Shown here: piece by piece, positions 17,613 to 25,401 of the stretch | Layout of the letters: each line of letters begins with the position of its first letter | Position numbering within the stretch: the first letter of the stretch is position 1 | Source: Deltaproteobacteria bacterium | GTDB taxonomy: Bacteria > Desulfobacterota > Binatia > UTPRO1 | Assembly (NCBI GenBank): GCA_020848745.1 | Contig: JADLHM010000057.1 | Span: 1 to 64,000 of the forward strand | Reading direction: 5' to 3' | DNA: 64,000 bases | The notes under the pieces: generated by a model | Databases searched by the model: none | What the model was told of the DNA's origin: nothing | What the model saw: only the letters and a program-made list of their open reading frames with translations | Position numbers and translations under genes: made by a program

Positions 17613-18794
17613 TTACAGCGCCTCGAACAGGCCCGCCATGCCCATGCCGCCGCCGACGCACATCGTGACGATGCCGAGCCGCTTGCCCTCGCGCTTCATG
17701 TGGCGGAGCAGCTGGCCGGTCATGCGCGAGCCGGTCATGCCGTAGGGATGGCCGATCGAGATCGAGCCGCCCATCGGGTTCAGCTTCCCGTCGGGGATGC
17801 CGAGCTCCCGCTGGCAGTAGAGGAGCTGCGACGCGAAGGCCTCGTTCAGCTCGACGACGTCGATGTCGGCGAGCGTGAGGCCATGGCGCTTCAAGAGCTT
17901 CGGGACCGCGAAGACGGGACCGATGCCCATCTCCTCGGGACGGCAGCCCGCGACTGCGAAGCCGAGGAACTTGCCGAGCGGCTTGATGCCGAGCGCTTTC
18001 GCGCGGTCGCTCGACATGACGATCGTCGCCGAGGCGCCGTCCGAGAGCTGCGAGGCGTTGCCGGCGGTCACGGTGCCGTCGTCCTTGAACGAGGGCTTCA
18101 GCTTCCGCAGGCCCTCGATCGTGGTGTCGGCGCGGTTGCACTCGTCGCGCTCGATCGTCACCTCCTCCATGCTGACGTTGCCGTCGGCGTCCTTCACGGC
18201 CTTCTTCGTCTTCAGGGGGACGATCTCGTCCTTGTACCACCCCTCGGCCTGGGCCTTGGCGACGCGCTGCTGGCTCTTGAGCGCGTACTGGTCCTGGTCC
18301 TCGCGCGAGACCTTGTAGCGCTCGGCCACGATCTCGGCCGTCTGGCCCATGCCCATGTAGATGCCCGGCCACCGCTCGTAGAGCTCGGGGTTTACCAGGT
18401 TGTTCATGTTCATCTGGCCCTGCACCATCGAGATCGACTCGGTGCCGGCGCCGATCGCGATGGTCGCGCCCTCGTGCAGGATGTGGTGCGACGCCATGGC
18501 GATCGCCTGGAGGCCCGAGGAGCAGAAGCGATTGACCGTGGTGGCGGAGACCGTTTCCGGCAGCCCGGCGACCAGCGCCGCCACGCGCGCCACGTTCGTG
18601 CCCTGCGGACCCTCCGGTACGCCGCAGCCGCAGATCACGTCCTCGATCTCCTTCGGATCGACCTGCGGGACCTGCGCCAAGGCTCCTTTGATGGCGTGCG
18701 CGGCCATGACGTCGGGGCGCGTGGCGTTCATCGACCCGCGGAACGACTTGCCGAGCGGGGTACGGGCATTGGCGACGATCCAGGCTTCGGGCAT
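17613..18794 (-). CDS. Acetyl-CoA acetyltransferase (thiolase)
   Basis: A 393-residue classical thiolase. Nucleophile Cys91 is in NRFCSSGLQA, His349 in GHPYGMTGSR and the proton-transfer Cys379 in CVGGGMG. It catalyses acyl-CoA + acetyl-CoA exchange to beta-ketoacyl-CoA in the last step of beta-oxidation or in the reverse condensation. AGGAG sits 8 nt before the ATG. It is monocistronic, with a hairpin behind it. This is a different branch from the SCP-x type thiolase at 3751-4923. Confidence 0.93.
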   Translation of the reverse strand: MPEAWIVANARTPLGKSFRGSMNATRPDVMAAHAIKGALAQVPQVDPKEIEDVICGCGVPEGPQGTNVARVAALVAGLPETVSATTVNRFCSSGLQAIAMASHHILHEGATIAIGAGTESISMVQGQMNMNNLVNPELYERWPGIYMGMGQTAEIVAERYKVSREDQDQYALKSQQRVAKAQAEGWYKDEIVPLKTKKAVKDADGNVSMEEVTIERDECNRADTTIEGLRKLKPSFKDDGTVTAGNASQLSDGASATIVMSSDRAKALGIKPLGKFLGFAVAGCRPEEMGIGPVFAVPKLLKRHGLTLADIDVVELNEAFASQLLYCQRELGIPDGKLNPMGGSISIGHPYGMTGSRMTGQLLRHMKREGKRLGIVTMCVGGGMGMAGLFEAL

Positions 18795-18877
18795 GAGGCG
18801 ATCTCCTCGTTGGTGGGATGGGGTGATTCGAACGCGCGAGGGTATGCGACCGGCGGGCGTATTGGAAGAGCGCGCCC

Positions 18878-20137
18878 TCAGAGGCAGGGGTGCGCGTGGA
18901 TCAGCACGAGCGCCCTCGTCGTGGCCGCCGCCAGGAAGAGCAGCCACCCCGCCAGCAGGACGGGGCGCGCGGACACGCCGCCGAGGGCGCACGTGATCGC
19001 CGCCCAGAGCGGCACGAGCGTCGGCAGGAGGTAGCGTCCCTGCGGCTGCGCGTCGACCGTCCAGCCGTTCCAGAGCACGAGCGCGAGGGCGGTCGTCACG
19101 GCGGCGGCGAGCCACCCCGCGGCGCGCACCCGCGGCGCGCCCGCCGCCGCGACCGCCCCCGCCGGGCGGAGCGCCCTCAGGCCGGCCGCGACGCCGGCGA
19201 CGAAGAAGCACGCCGCGCCGACGTAGTACGCCGGCGGCATCGGCAGATCGGCGCGACCGAACACGCCGAACGACGAGCGCGCGAGCTCGCGCAGGAAGGG
19301 CAGCGCCGCCGTCGCCGGGTGCGTCGTATACTCGGTCGCGACGAGTTCGCGGTACTTCGCGAGGCCGAGGCAGTCGCCCGCGTTGCGGACCGCGTTCACC
19401 GCGAGCGCCGGCGCCGCAACGGCGCTCGCAGCGAACGCCGCCCGCCCGAGCGCCCGCGCATCGAGGCGTCCGCGTCGATGTGCGTCGAGCAGCCACACGG
19501 CCGTCGGCGGGAGCGCCGCGTAGCCCGTCGGCTTTCCGAGCGCGACCGCCCCGACCGCCGCGCCGACCCAGCCGATGCCGGTCCGGCCCTCGCCCGCTGC
19601 CGCCCAGCGCGCCAGCGCCGCCGCCAGCGCGGCGACGGCCGCGACCGTGAACGAGTCGGCGTTCACGTACCCGTTCACGAACACGAGCTGCGGAAAGAGC
19701 GCGACCGCGGCGCCGCTCGCGAGCGCGAGGCGGCGCGAGCCGCTCCACGCCTCCGCGGCGAGCGCCGCGAGGACCGCCGTGAGACACCCGAGCAACACGC
19801 CGCCGAGGCGGGCGGTCGCGTAGTGGCGGAGCCGCCACCACCGCGAGGGGAAGCGCTCGGACGCCGCGTCGTCGGTCAGGAGCCGGCCGAGCGCGAGCGC
19901 CGCCGCGTGCGGAAGGTAGGGGACCGGCGGGTACGCGCTGTAGATCGAGCCGCTCGCGGGCCAGGTCGCGAAGTCGCCGCCGGCGTAGCGCATCACCGTC
20001 CAGTACTGGAGCCCTTCGTCGGGCGCGCACTCGCGCGCCGCCGGTGGCCCCGCGAGCGGCAGCTCCCAGGCGACGAAGAGCCGCGGCGCCGCCGCGAGCG
20101 CCGCCACGCAACACACGGTCCAGGCCCGGCCGCGCAT
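18878..20137 (-). CDS. DUF2142/GT-C-like multi-pass membrane protein
   Basis: A 419-residue integral membrane protein with about ten hydrophobic segments (for example FTVAAVAALAAALARWAAA, VGAACFFVAGVAAGLRAL, WLAAAVTTALALVLWN). The first periplasmic loop has APDEGLQYWTVMRYAGG followed by YSAYPPVPYLPHAAALALG, and near the C-terminus QGRYLLPTLVPLWA. Together these are characteristic of DUF2142/PMT-like GT-C glycosyltransferases, which transfer sugars from polyprenyl donors. The actual donor and acceptor are unknown. The L,D-transpeptidase gene ends 5 bp upstream, so the two envelope genes are likely co-transcribed. Confidence 0.72.
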   Translation of the reverse strand: MRGRAWTVCCVAALAAAPRLFVAWELPLAGPPAARECAPDEGLQYWTVMRYAGGDFATWPASGSIYSAYPPVPYLPHAAALALGRLLTDDAASERFPSRWWRLRHYATARLGGVLLGCLTAVLAALAAEAWSGSRRLALASGAAVALFPQLVFVNGYVNADSFTVAAVAALAAALARWAAAGEGRTGIGWVGAAVGAVALGKPTGYAALPPTAVWLLDAHRRGRLDARALGRAAFAASAVAAPALAVNAVRNAGDCLGLAKYRELVATEYTTHPATAALPFLRELARSSFGVFGRADLPMPPAYYVGAACFFVAGVAAGLRALRPAGAVAAAGAPRVRAAGWLAAAVTTALALVLWNGWTVDAQPQGRYLLPTLVPLWAAITCALGGVSARPVLLAGWLLFLAAATTRALVLIHAHPCL

Positions 20138-20142
20138 CGCGG

Positions 20143-20961
20143 TTACGACGGCCGGCCCGGAAACGCCGCCAGGCGCTCCTCGATCCGGCGATAGAGATCC
20201 GCCGTGAACGGCAGCCCCGGGACCGGCACGAGCGGAATGCCGCCGCGCGGATCGTACGGCGCCAGGACCACCTGCACCCGATCGAGGCCGACCTCGGCGA
20301 CGAGCACGAAGAGGTCCTCGATCGCCCGGTCGCCGAGCGCGAGGCAGCCGATCGAGCGGGCGCCGCCGTGGAGGAAGATGTCGCCGCCGAGGTCCAGCCG
20401 CCCGTCGACCGCCGCGACCGCGAGATCGTCGGCGTTCGGATAGTCGATCATCAGGGAGAGATGGAAGCGGCTCCGCGGGTTGAACGCCACGACCCGATAG
20501 AGGCCCTCGGGCACCTGCAAGTCGCCGCGGCGGAGCTTCGGTCCGCCGAGGCCGCTCGCCGCGAGGACCGGCAGCGTATCGATCCTCGCCCAGGGCCCGG
20601 CCGGATCGTCGCGCCCCCACACCTCGAGGCGCCGCTCGCGCTTGAAGCCGAGGAGCACGAGCTCGGCCGGCGGATACGCGACCCCCGCCGCCCCGAGGAG
20701 CGGCTTCCAATGCGCCCGCACGCGCGCGCCGAGCGCGGCGACGACCTCGTCGACGGCGGGGTCGCGGCCGGCCGGCGGTGCCGGCGGCCCGAACACGACG
20801 GCGGGCTCCGGCAGCGGCGGCAGCGGCGGCACCCGTCGCGACGGCGTACACCCGCCCCCCAGCGCGACGACCATACCCACGAGCACCACCGCACATCGGC
20901 CCCGGCCGACGAACGGCGCTGCGTGCCTCGTCACGCCGGCACGCGCGGCCGGTCGGCGCAC
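20143..20961 (-). CDS. L,D-transpeptidase (YkuD/ErfK family), envelope
   Basis: A 272-residue exported protein. A basic n-region and hydrophobic stretch (CAVVLVGMVVALGGGC) may be a lipoprotein signal, although the -3 residue of the lipobox is not ideal. The C-terminal YkuD domain has its catalytic signature H-G-G-A-R-S-I-G-C-L, where Cys is the nucleophile and His and Arg/Gly complete the site. These enzymes crosslink peptidoglycan or attach proteins to it. The start is uncertain: GTG at 20961, or GTG at 20934, which shortens the n-region by nine residues. It probably heads an operon with the DUF2142-like gene. Confidence 0.82.
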   Translation of the reverse strand: MRRPAARAGVTRHAAPFVGRGRCAVVLVGMVVALGGGCTPSRRVPPLPPLPEPAVVFGPPAPPAGRDPAVDEVVAALGARVRAHWKPLLGAAGVAYPPAELVLLGFKRERRLEVWGRDDPAGPWARIDTLPVLAASGLGGPKLRRGDLQVPEGLYRVVAFNPRSRFHLSLMIDYPNADDLAVAAVDGRLDLGGDIFLHGGARSIGCLALGDRAIEDLFVLVAEVGLDRVQVVLAPYDPRGGIPLVPVPGLPFTADLYRRIEERLAAFPGRPS

Positions 20962-20970
20962 CCTACGCGC

Positions 20971-21564
20971 TCAGCTGCACCCGGCACCGCCGCTGATGCA
21001 CAGCGAAAAGTCGAACTTGCAGGTGAACGTGCTACACGAGAGGCTTCCGCCGGGCGGACTGCATCCGCGCGTTCCGCACGTTTCATTGCCGACGCCCCCG
21101 TCGCACTCCTCGGTGCCCTCGACCGTCCCGTTCCCACAACTCTGCTGGACCGTCGCCGTCGGCGCGGGCGTCGGCGTGAACGTCGGCGCCGGGCCCGGCG
21201 TGCCGCCGGGCCGCGAGTCGTCGCAGCGAAACTGGTAGTCGACGTCGGCGCCGCCGGGCGCGAGCGGGTAGCAGCGGCGTTGACCGCTGTCGACCTTGCG
21301 GCGGCAGGTGAGCTGGACCACGCACGTTCCCGTGTCGGGATCGACCGTCTGCGTGCACTGCGGCTGGCCGGCGCCCGGGCTGATCGTGACGCTCGGAACG
21401 CACGGACCGTCCGGGCTCTCACCGCACTGATCGCACAACCCGCCGTCGGAGCCGCCCCCGCCGCCCCCGCAGCTCGTGATCACCCCCACCGCCAGCACCG
21501 CCATCACGAGCAACGCTGCCCCGAGCGAGCGGTACGCCTCGATTCCCCCCGACGTGCGAGCCAT
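20971..21564 (-). CDS. Cys-rich lipoprotein with Myxococcus-type repeat
   Basis: A 197-residue protein. A hydrophobic segment (LGAALLVMAVLAVGVITSC) ends in a lipobox-like V-I-T-S-C followed by a Gly-rich tether. About ten Cys follow in an N-terminal domain (DPDTGTCVVQLTCRRK), then a TPTPAPTAT linker and one Myxococcus-type Cys repeat (CGNGTVEGTEECDGG) with a Cys-rich end (CSTFTCKFDFSLC). It is probably surface-exposed; function unknown. The ATG at 21564 has AGGAAG just upstream, favouring it over a GTG 15 nt earlier. Confidence 0.75.
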   Translation of the reverse strand: MARTSGGIEAYRSLGAALLVMAVLAVGVITSCGGGGGGSDGGLCDQCGESPDGPCVPSVTISPGAGQPQCTQTVDPDTGTCVVQLTCRRKVDSGQRRCYPLAPGGADVDYQFRCDDSRPGGTPGPAPTFTPTPAPTATVQQSCGNGTVEGTEECDGGVGNETCGTRGCSPPGGSLSCSTFTCKFDFSLCISGGAGCS

Positions 21565-21627
21565 GCGGCTTCCTGGCACGGGGCCGGCGCGAATTCAAAC
21601 CCGGTGCGCGCTGCGCCTCAGGGCCAG

Positions 21628-21663
21628 ACGGGCCGCGCCGACGCGATCGTCGGCGCGGCCCGT
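21628..21663 (-). terminator. 15-bp perfect hairpin downstream of the aldehyde dehydrogenase gene
   Basis: ACGGGCCGCGCCGAC / GTCGGCGCGGCCCGT with loop GCGATC, 22 bp beyond the minus-strand stop. Extremely stable but lacks a T-run, so termination may depend on stem strength or Rho. Confidence 0.6.
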
Positions 21664-21685
21664 CGCGACCCGAGCCCGCCCCGGC

Positions 21686-23209
21686 TCAGTGCGGTCCGAG
21701 GTCGGTCCAGACGGTCTTGATCTGGGTGTAGAGCTCGAGGGCGGCCTTGCCCATCTCGCGGCCGAACCCGCTCTGCTTGTAGCCGCCGAAGGGCGCGGCG
21801 GCGTCGAAGACGTTGAAGCAGTTGATCCAGACCGTCCCGGCCTTGAGGGTCCGCGCGAGGCGGTTGGCCTTGGTGATGTCCTTCGTCCAGACCGCGGCGG
21901 CGAGGCCGTACGTGGTGTCGTTGCCGGCCTTCGCGACCTCGTCGACGTCCTTGAACGGGATCGTGCAGACGACCGGGCCGAAGATCTCTTCCTTCAGGAT
22001 CCTCGCATCGGGCTTCACGTCGGTGAACACGGTCGGCTCGACGAAATAGCCCTTGGCGAGGCTCTTCGGACGACCGCCGCCCGACGCCGCCTTGCCGCCC
22101 CCCTTCTTCCCGGACTCGAGGAAGCCGGTCACGCGCTCGTACTGCTCGGGCGAGACGAGCGGGCCCATCTCGGTCGCGAGATCCATGCCGGGACCGAGCT
22201 TGATCTTCTCGGAGTACTCGACGAGCTTCGGCATGACCTTGTCGTAGGCCTTCGACTCGATGAAGAGCCGCGACCCGGCGCAGCAGCACTGCCCGTGGTT
22301 GAAGAAGATCGCGTTGGCGGCGCCGATCGCAGCCGAGTCGAGGTCGGCATCGGCGAAGATGATGTTCGGCGACTTGCCGCCGAGCTCGAGCGAGACGCGC
22401 TTCAGGTTCCCCGAGGCGGCGCGCATGATGATCTTGCCGACCTCGGTCGAGCCCGTGAACGCGACCTTGTCGACGTCGGGGTGCTCGACGAGCGCGGCGC
22501 CGGCGGTCTCGCCGTAGCCGGTCACGATGTTGACGACCCCGGGCGGGATGCCGGCCTCGTCGAGCAGCTCGCCGAGGCGGAGCGCCGAGAGCGGGGTCTG
22601 CTCGGCGGGCTTCAGCACGACGGTGTTGCCGCACGCGAGCGCGACGCCGAGCTTCCACGCCGCCATCAAGAGCGGGAAGTTCCACGGGATGATCTGTCCG
22701 ACGACGCCGACCGGCTCGCGCAGCGTGTAGGCGAGCATCTGCTGGCCCGGAATCGAAACCGGGATGGTCTCGCCTTCGACCTTCGTCGCCCAGCCCGCGT
22801 AGTAGCGGAAGTGGTCGACGACGAGCGGCACGTCGGCGACGCGCGAGACCGCGAGCGGCTTCCCGTTGTCGAGGGTCTCGAGCTGCGCGAACTCCTCGGC
22901 GTGCTTCTCGATGAGGTCGGCGAGCTTCCAGATGGCGCGGCCGCGCTCGGACGCGGTCATGCGACGCCAGGGGCCGGACTCGAATGCCCTGCGGGCCGCC
23001 TTCACGGCGCGGTCGATGTCCTCCTTCTCACCCGCCGGCACCTCGGCCAGCGGCTCCTCGGTCGCCGGATCGTAGGAGGTGAGCGTCTTCCCGGACGCGG
23101 CCTCGACCCGTTTCCCGTCGATCAACATCTTCCGCGTCCGTCCGCCGATGAAGTCTCGCACGCCGGGGGCGACGGCGGGATAGTCCGACTGCAATCTCGG
23201 TTGTGCCAT
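21686..23209 (-). CDS. NAD(P)-dependent aldehyde dehydrogenase
   Basis: A 507-residue ALDH oxidising aldehydes to acids (or acyl derivatives). Family motifs in order are [25 protein letters not shown], the FTGSTEVG nucleotide loop, LELGGKSP with the general-base Glu, and [13 protein letters not shown] holding the catalytic Cys. The C-terminal EEIFGPV and [13 protein letters not shown] are also present. It resembles the ALDH1/betaine-aldehyde branch. A Gly-rich insertion ([16 protein letters not shown], about residue 370) is unusual for this branch. A GGAGCG Shine-Dalgarno supports the ATG at 23209; the ATG at 23227 overlaps that site. Monocistronic; substrate unknown. Confidence 0.92.
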   Translation of the reverse strand: MAQPRLQSDYPAVAPGVRDFIGGRTRKMLIDGKRVEAASGKTLTSYDPATEEPLAEVPAGEKEDIDRAVKAARRAFESGPWRRMTASERGRAIWKLADLIEKHAEEFAQLETLDNGKPLAVSRVADVPLVVDHFRYYAGWATKVEGETIPVSIPGQQMLAYTLREPVGVVGQIIPWNFPLLMAAWKLGVALACGNTVVLKPAEQTPLSALRLGELLDEAGIPPGVVNIVTGYGETAGAALVEHPDVDKVAFTGSTEVGKIIMRAASGNLKRVSLELGGKSPNIIFADADLDSAAIGAANAIFFNHGQCCCAGSRLFIESKAYDKVMPKLVEYSEKIKLGPGMDLATEMGPLVSPEQYERVTGFLESGKKGGGKAASGGGRPKSLAKGYFVEPTVFTDVKPDARILKEEIFGPVVCTIPFKDVDEVAKAGNDTTYGLAAAVWTKDITKANRLARTLKAGTVWINCFNVFDAAAPFGGYKQSGFGREMGKAALELYTQIKTVWTDLGPH

Positions 23210-23343
23210 TGGTTCGCTCCTTTTCATGCCGCGCCGATGGGGAGTTCACGGCCGATCTTAGTCGAGCCTCGCGCAAATTTGCCACCGAAAAAACCCCGGT
23301 TCGGCATTCGACCGCCGCCGTGCGCTCGCGCTACAGACGGCGC

Positions 23344-24201
23344 ATGCTCTCCCGAGTCGACCGCGTACAGCTCGCCGTCCCGGACCGGCGTGCCGCCGCC
23401 CTGCCCTTCGCCCGCCTCCTCGACGCCGCCGTGACCGGCGAGGATGCCGTGGCGCCGCTCGCCGCGCGCCGCACCACGCTCGCCGCCGGCCGCGCGGTGC
23501 TCGAGCTGCTCGAGCCCGACGGCGCCGGCCCCGTCGCCGATCACCTCGCGAGCACCGGCCCGGGACTCTTCGCGGCCGGCGTCGCGACCCACGAGCTCGA
23601 CGCGCTCCGCCACCGTTTCGTCGCGCGGCGCGTCGACTTCGCGGACGCCGACGGCCAGCTCTTTCTGGCGCCCGCCGCGACCGGTGGCACGGGGCTCCGC
23701 TGCGTGGTGTCGGCGCTGCGCGACACGCCGGCCGCCCCCGGCCTGGTGTCGCATCTCTACGAGGTCACCAACCTGGTCGCCGATTGGGAAGACGCCGCCC
23801 GCCGCATCGCCGCGCTCTTCGACCTCGAAGCCGAGCGCTTCTGTCCGATCACGAGCGAGGAGTACGGGTATCGCGGCACGCTCACGATGTTCGACCCGCG
23901 CGACCGCCTCGATCGGCTCGAGGTGATCACGCCCGTCGACCTCGGGAAGACGATGGGGCGCTTCATGACCAAGCGCGGACCGAGCCTCTACATGTGCTTC
24001 GCCGAGGCTCCGGACCTCGCGCTGGTCCGCGCGCGCTTGCGGGAGCACGCGCCGCACGACTGGACCGGGCCCGCCGACGCCCCGGTTCCCGACACGCTCT
24101 TCATCCACCCGAAGGCCCTCGGCGGCCTGATGATGGGGGTGAGCCGGACGAGCGTCGGCTGGACCTGGTCGGGGCACCCCGAGCGGGTCGTCCCGGGCTG
24201 A
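23344..24201 (+). CDS. VOC (glyoxalase-fold) family protein
   Basis: A 285-residue protein built of two vicinal-oxygen-chelate-like halves. The first is MLSRVDRVQLAVPDRRAAAL ... VLELLEPDGAGPVADHL and the second starts LVSHLYEVTNLVADWEDAAR ... LTMFDPRDRLDRLEVITPVD. Likely metal ligands include His in SHLYEV and Glu in RLEVITP. VOC enzymes include dioxygenases, lyases and isomerases; the reaction here is not deducible. It is divergent from the aldehyde dehydrogenase. TACAGA ends 6 nt before the ATG and there is no Shine-Dalgarno, so the mRNA may be leaderless. Confidence 0.75.
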   Translation: MLSRVDRVQLAVPDRRAAALPFARLLDAAVTGEDAVAPLAARRTTLAAGRAVLELLEPDGAGPVADHLASTGPGLFAAGVATHELDALRHRFVARRVDFADADGQLFLAPAATGGTGLRCVVSALRDTPAAPGLVSHLYEVTNLVADWEDAARRIAALFDLEAERFCPITSEEYGYRGTLTMFDPRDRLDRLEVITPVDLGKTMGRFMTKRGPSLYMCFAEAPDLALVRARLREHAPHDWTGPADAPVPDTLFIHPKALGGLMMGVSRTSVGWTWSGHPERVVPG

Positions 24202-24352
24202 GAGAGCGGCCCCCGCTGTGCCGTCCTGACACGCCGGCCGTGCCGCGGGCGCGCACCTGGCCCGGCACGGCACGCGCAAACCCCCGGCGGACCGAGCGAA
24301 CGCGCTGGCCCTCGCCTTGCTCCACCCTCCTGCGATGCCCGGAGGTCGAGCC

Positions 24353-25390
24353 ATGCCGAACGTCCACGTCCCCCTCATCCCCGACGCCGCTCGGCGCCTT
24401 TCCGCCGCGGCCTTCATCGCGTCCGCGGTCGCGACGATCGCGCTCACCGCGCTCACCGCGCTCGGCGCACGGAGCTGGATCGACCAGCCGTTCGCCGGCT
24501 TCTTCCTGCGCGCCGACCGGACGGTCGCGGCGGTCGGACGGAACGCCTGGACCGACGTCGCCGCCCGCGACCTCTACGACCGGACGCTCCTCGCCGTCGA
24601 CGGGCGCCGGATCGCCGACGCCGACGCGCTCCACCGGCGGGTCGCCGCGAAGCCGATCGGCAGCCCGCTCACCTACACCGTGACCGACGGCACCACCGTC
24701 GAGACCGTGACCGTCCGCTCGCGTCGCTTCTCGGCGGCCGACTACTGGGCGGTCTTCGGCGCGTACGCCGGCACCGGCCTCTGCTGGCTGCTCCTCGCGA
24801 TCGCGGCGGCCTGGACGCTCCCGAGCGAGCGCATCGGGCGGGCGCTCCTGCTGCTCGGGGGCGTCGGCGGCGTCTACATGCTGACGGCGGCCGACCTCTA
24901 TCCGCCGGCCGGGTCGCTGCGCATGCACGTGCTCGCGGCGGCGCTCCTGCCCGCCGCCCTCCTCCAGTTCGCGCTCGCCGTCGGCGACGCCCGCGGGCGC
25001 TTCGCCGCCGGCACGCTGCCGGTCGTGTGGGCCGCCTCGCTCGCGGCCGCCGCTTCGCTGCAGCTCGCGATCGGCGATCCCGCCGCGACCCGCGTGGCGC
25101 ACGCGACGTGCGACGCTGCCCTCGGGCTCGCGCTCGTCTCGGCGACCATCGGCCTCGCGGCCCGCGTCCGCCTCGCGAAGCCTGGCGCGCCGCTCGTCGC
25201 CGCCACCGCGCTCGTGGGCCTCGGCCTGCCCGCGGTCGTCTTTCTCCTCGCGGGCATCGTCGGCAACGTGCCGCACAACGCGAGCGCCACGCTGGCGTTC
25301 CTCTTCCCGCTCGGGATGAGCGCCGCACTCTGGCGCCGTGACCTCCCACTCGCCGCGCGCGACGTTGCGCGCTCCCACCGATCACTCTAG
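24353..25390 (+). CDS. PDZ-like plus multi-TM membrane protein (sensor-input-like, no output domain)
   Basis: A 345-residue membrane protein. After TM1 (about 12-36, FIASAVATIALTALTALGA) comes an extracytoplasmic PDZ-like domain (LLAVDGRRIADADALHRRVA ... GSPLTYTVTDG). Seven or so further TM segments follow (GLCWLLLAIAAAWTL, IGRALLLLGGVGGVYMLTA, VWAASLAAAASLQLAIG, PAVVFLLAGIVG). This arrangement is the input half of many PDZ-7TM sensor kinases or cyclases, but here the protein ends right after the last TM segment. GGAGGT sits 7 nt before the ATG. glgP starts 11 bp downstream, so the two are probably one operon. Confidence 0.6.
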   Translation: MPNVHVPLIPDAARRLSAAAFIASAVATIALTALTALGARSWIDQPFAGFFLRADRTVAAVGRNAWTDVAARDLYDRTLLAVDGRRIADADALHRRVAAKPIGSPLTYTVTDGTTVETVTVRSRRFSAADYWAVFGAYAGTGLCWLLLAIAAAWTLPSERIGRALLLLGGVGGVYMLTAADLYPPAGSLRMHVLAAALLPAALLQFALAVGDARGRFAAGTLPVVWAASLAAAASLQLAIGDPAATRVAHATCDAALGLALVSATIGLAARVRLAKPGAPLVAATALVGLGLPAVVFLLAGIVGNVPHNASATLAFLFPLGMSAALWRRDLPLAARDVARSHRSL

Positions 25391-25401
25391 GGTCCGACGC
25401 C

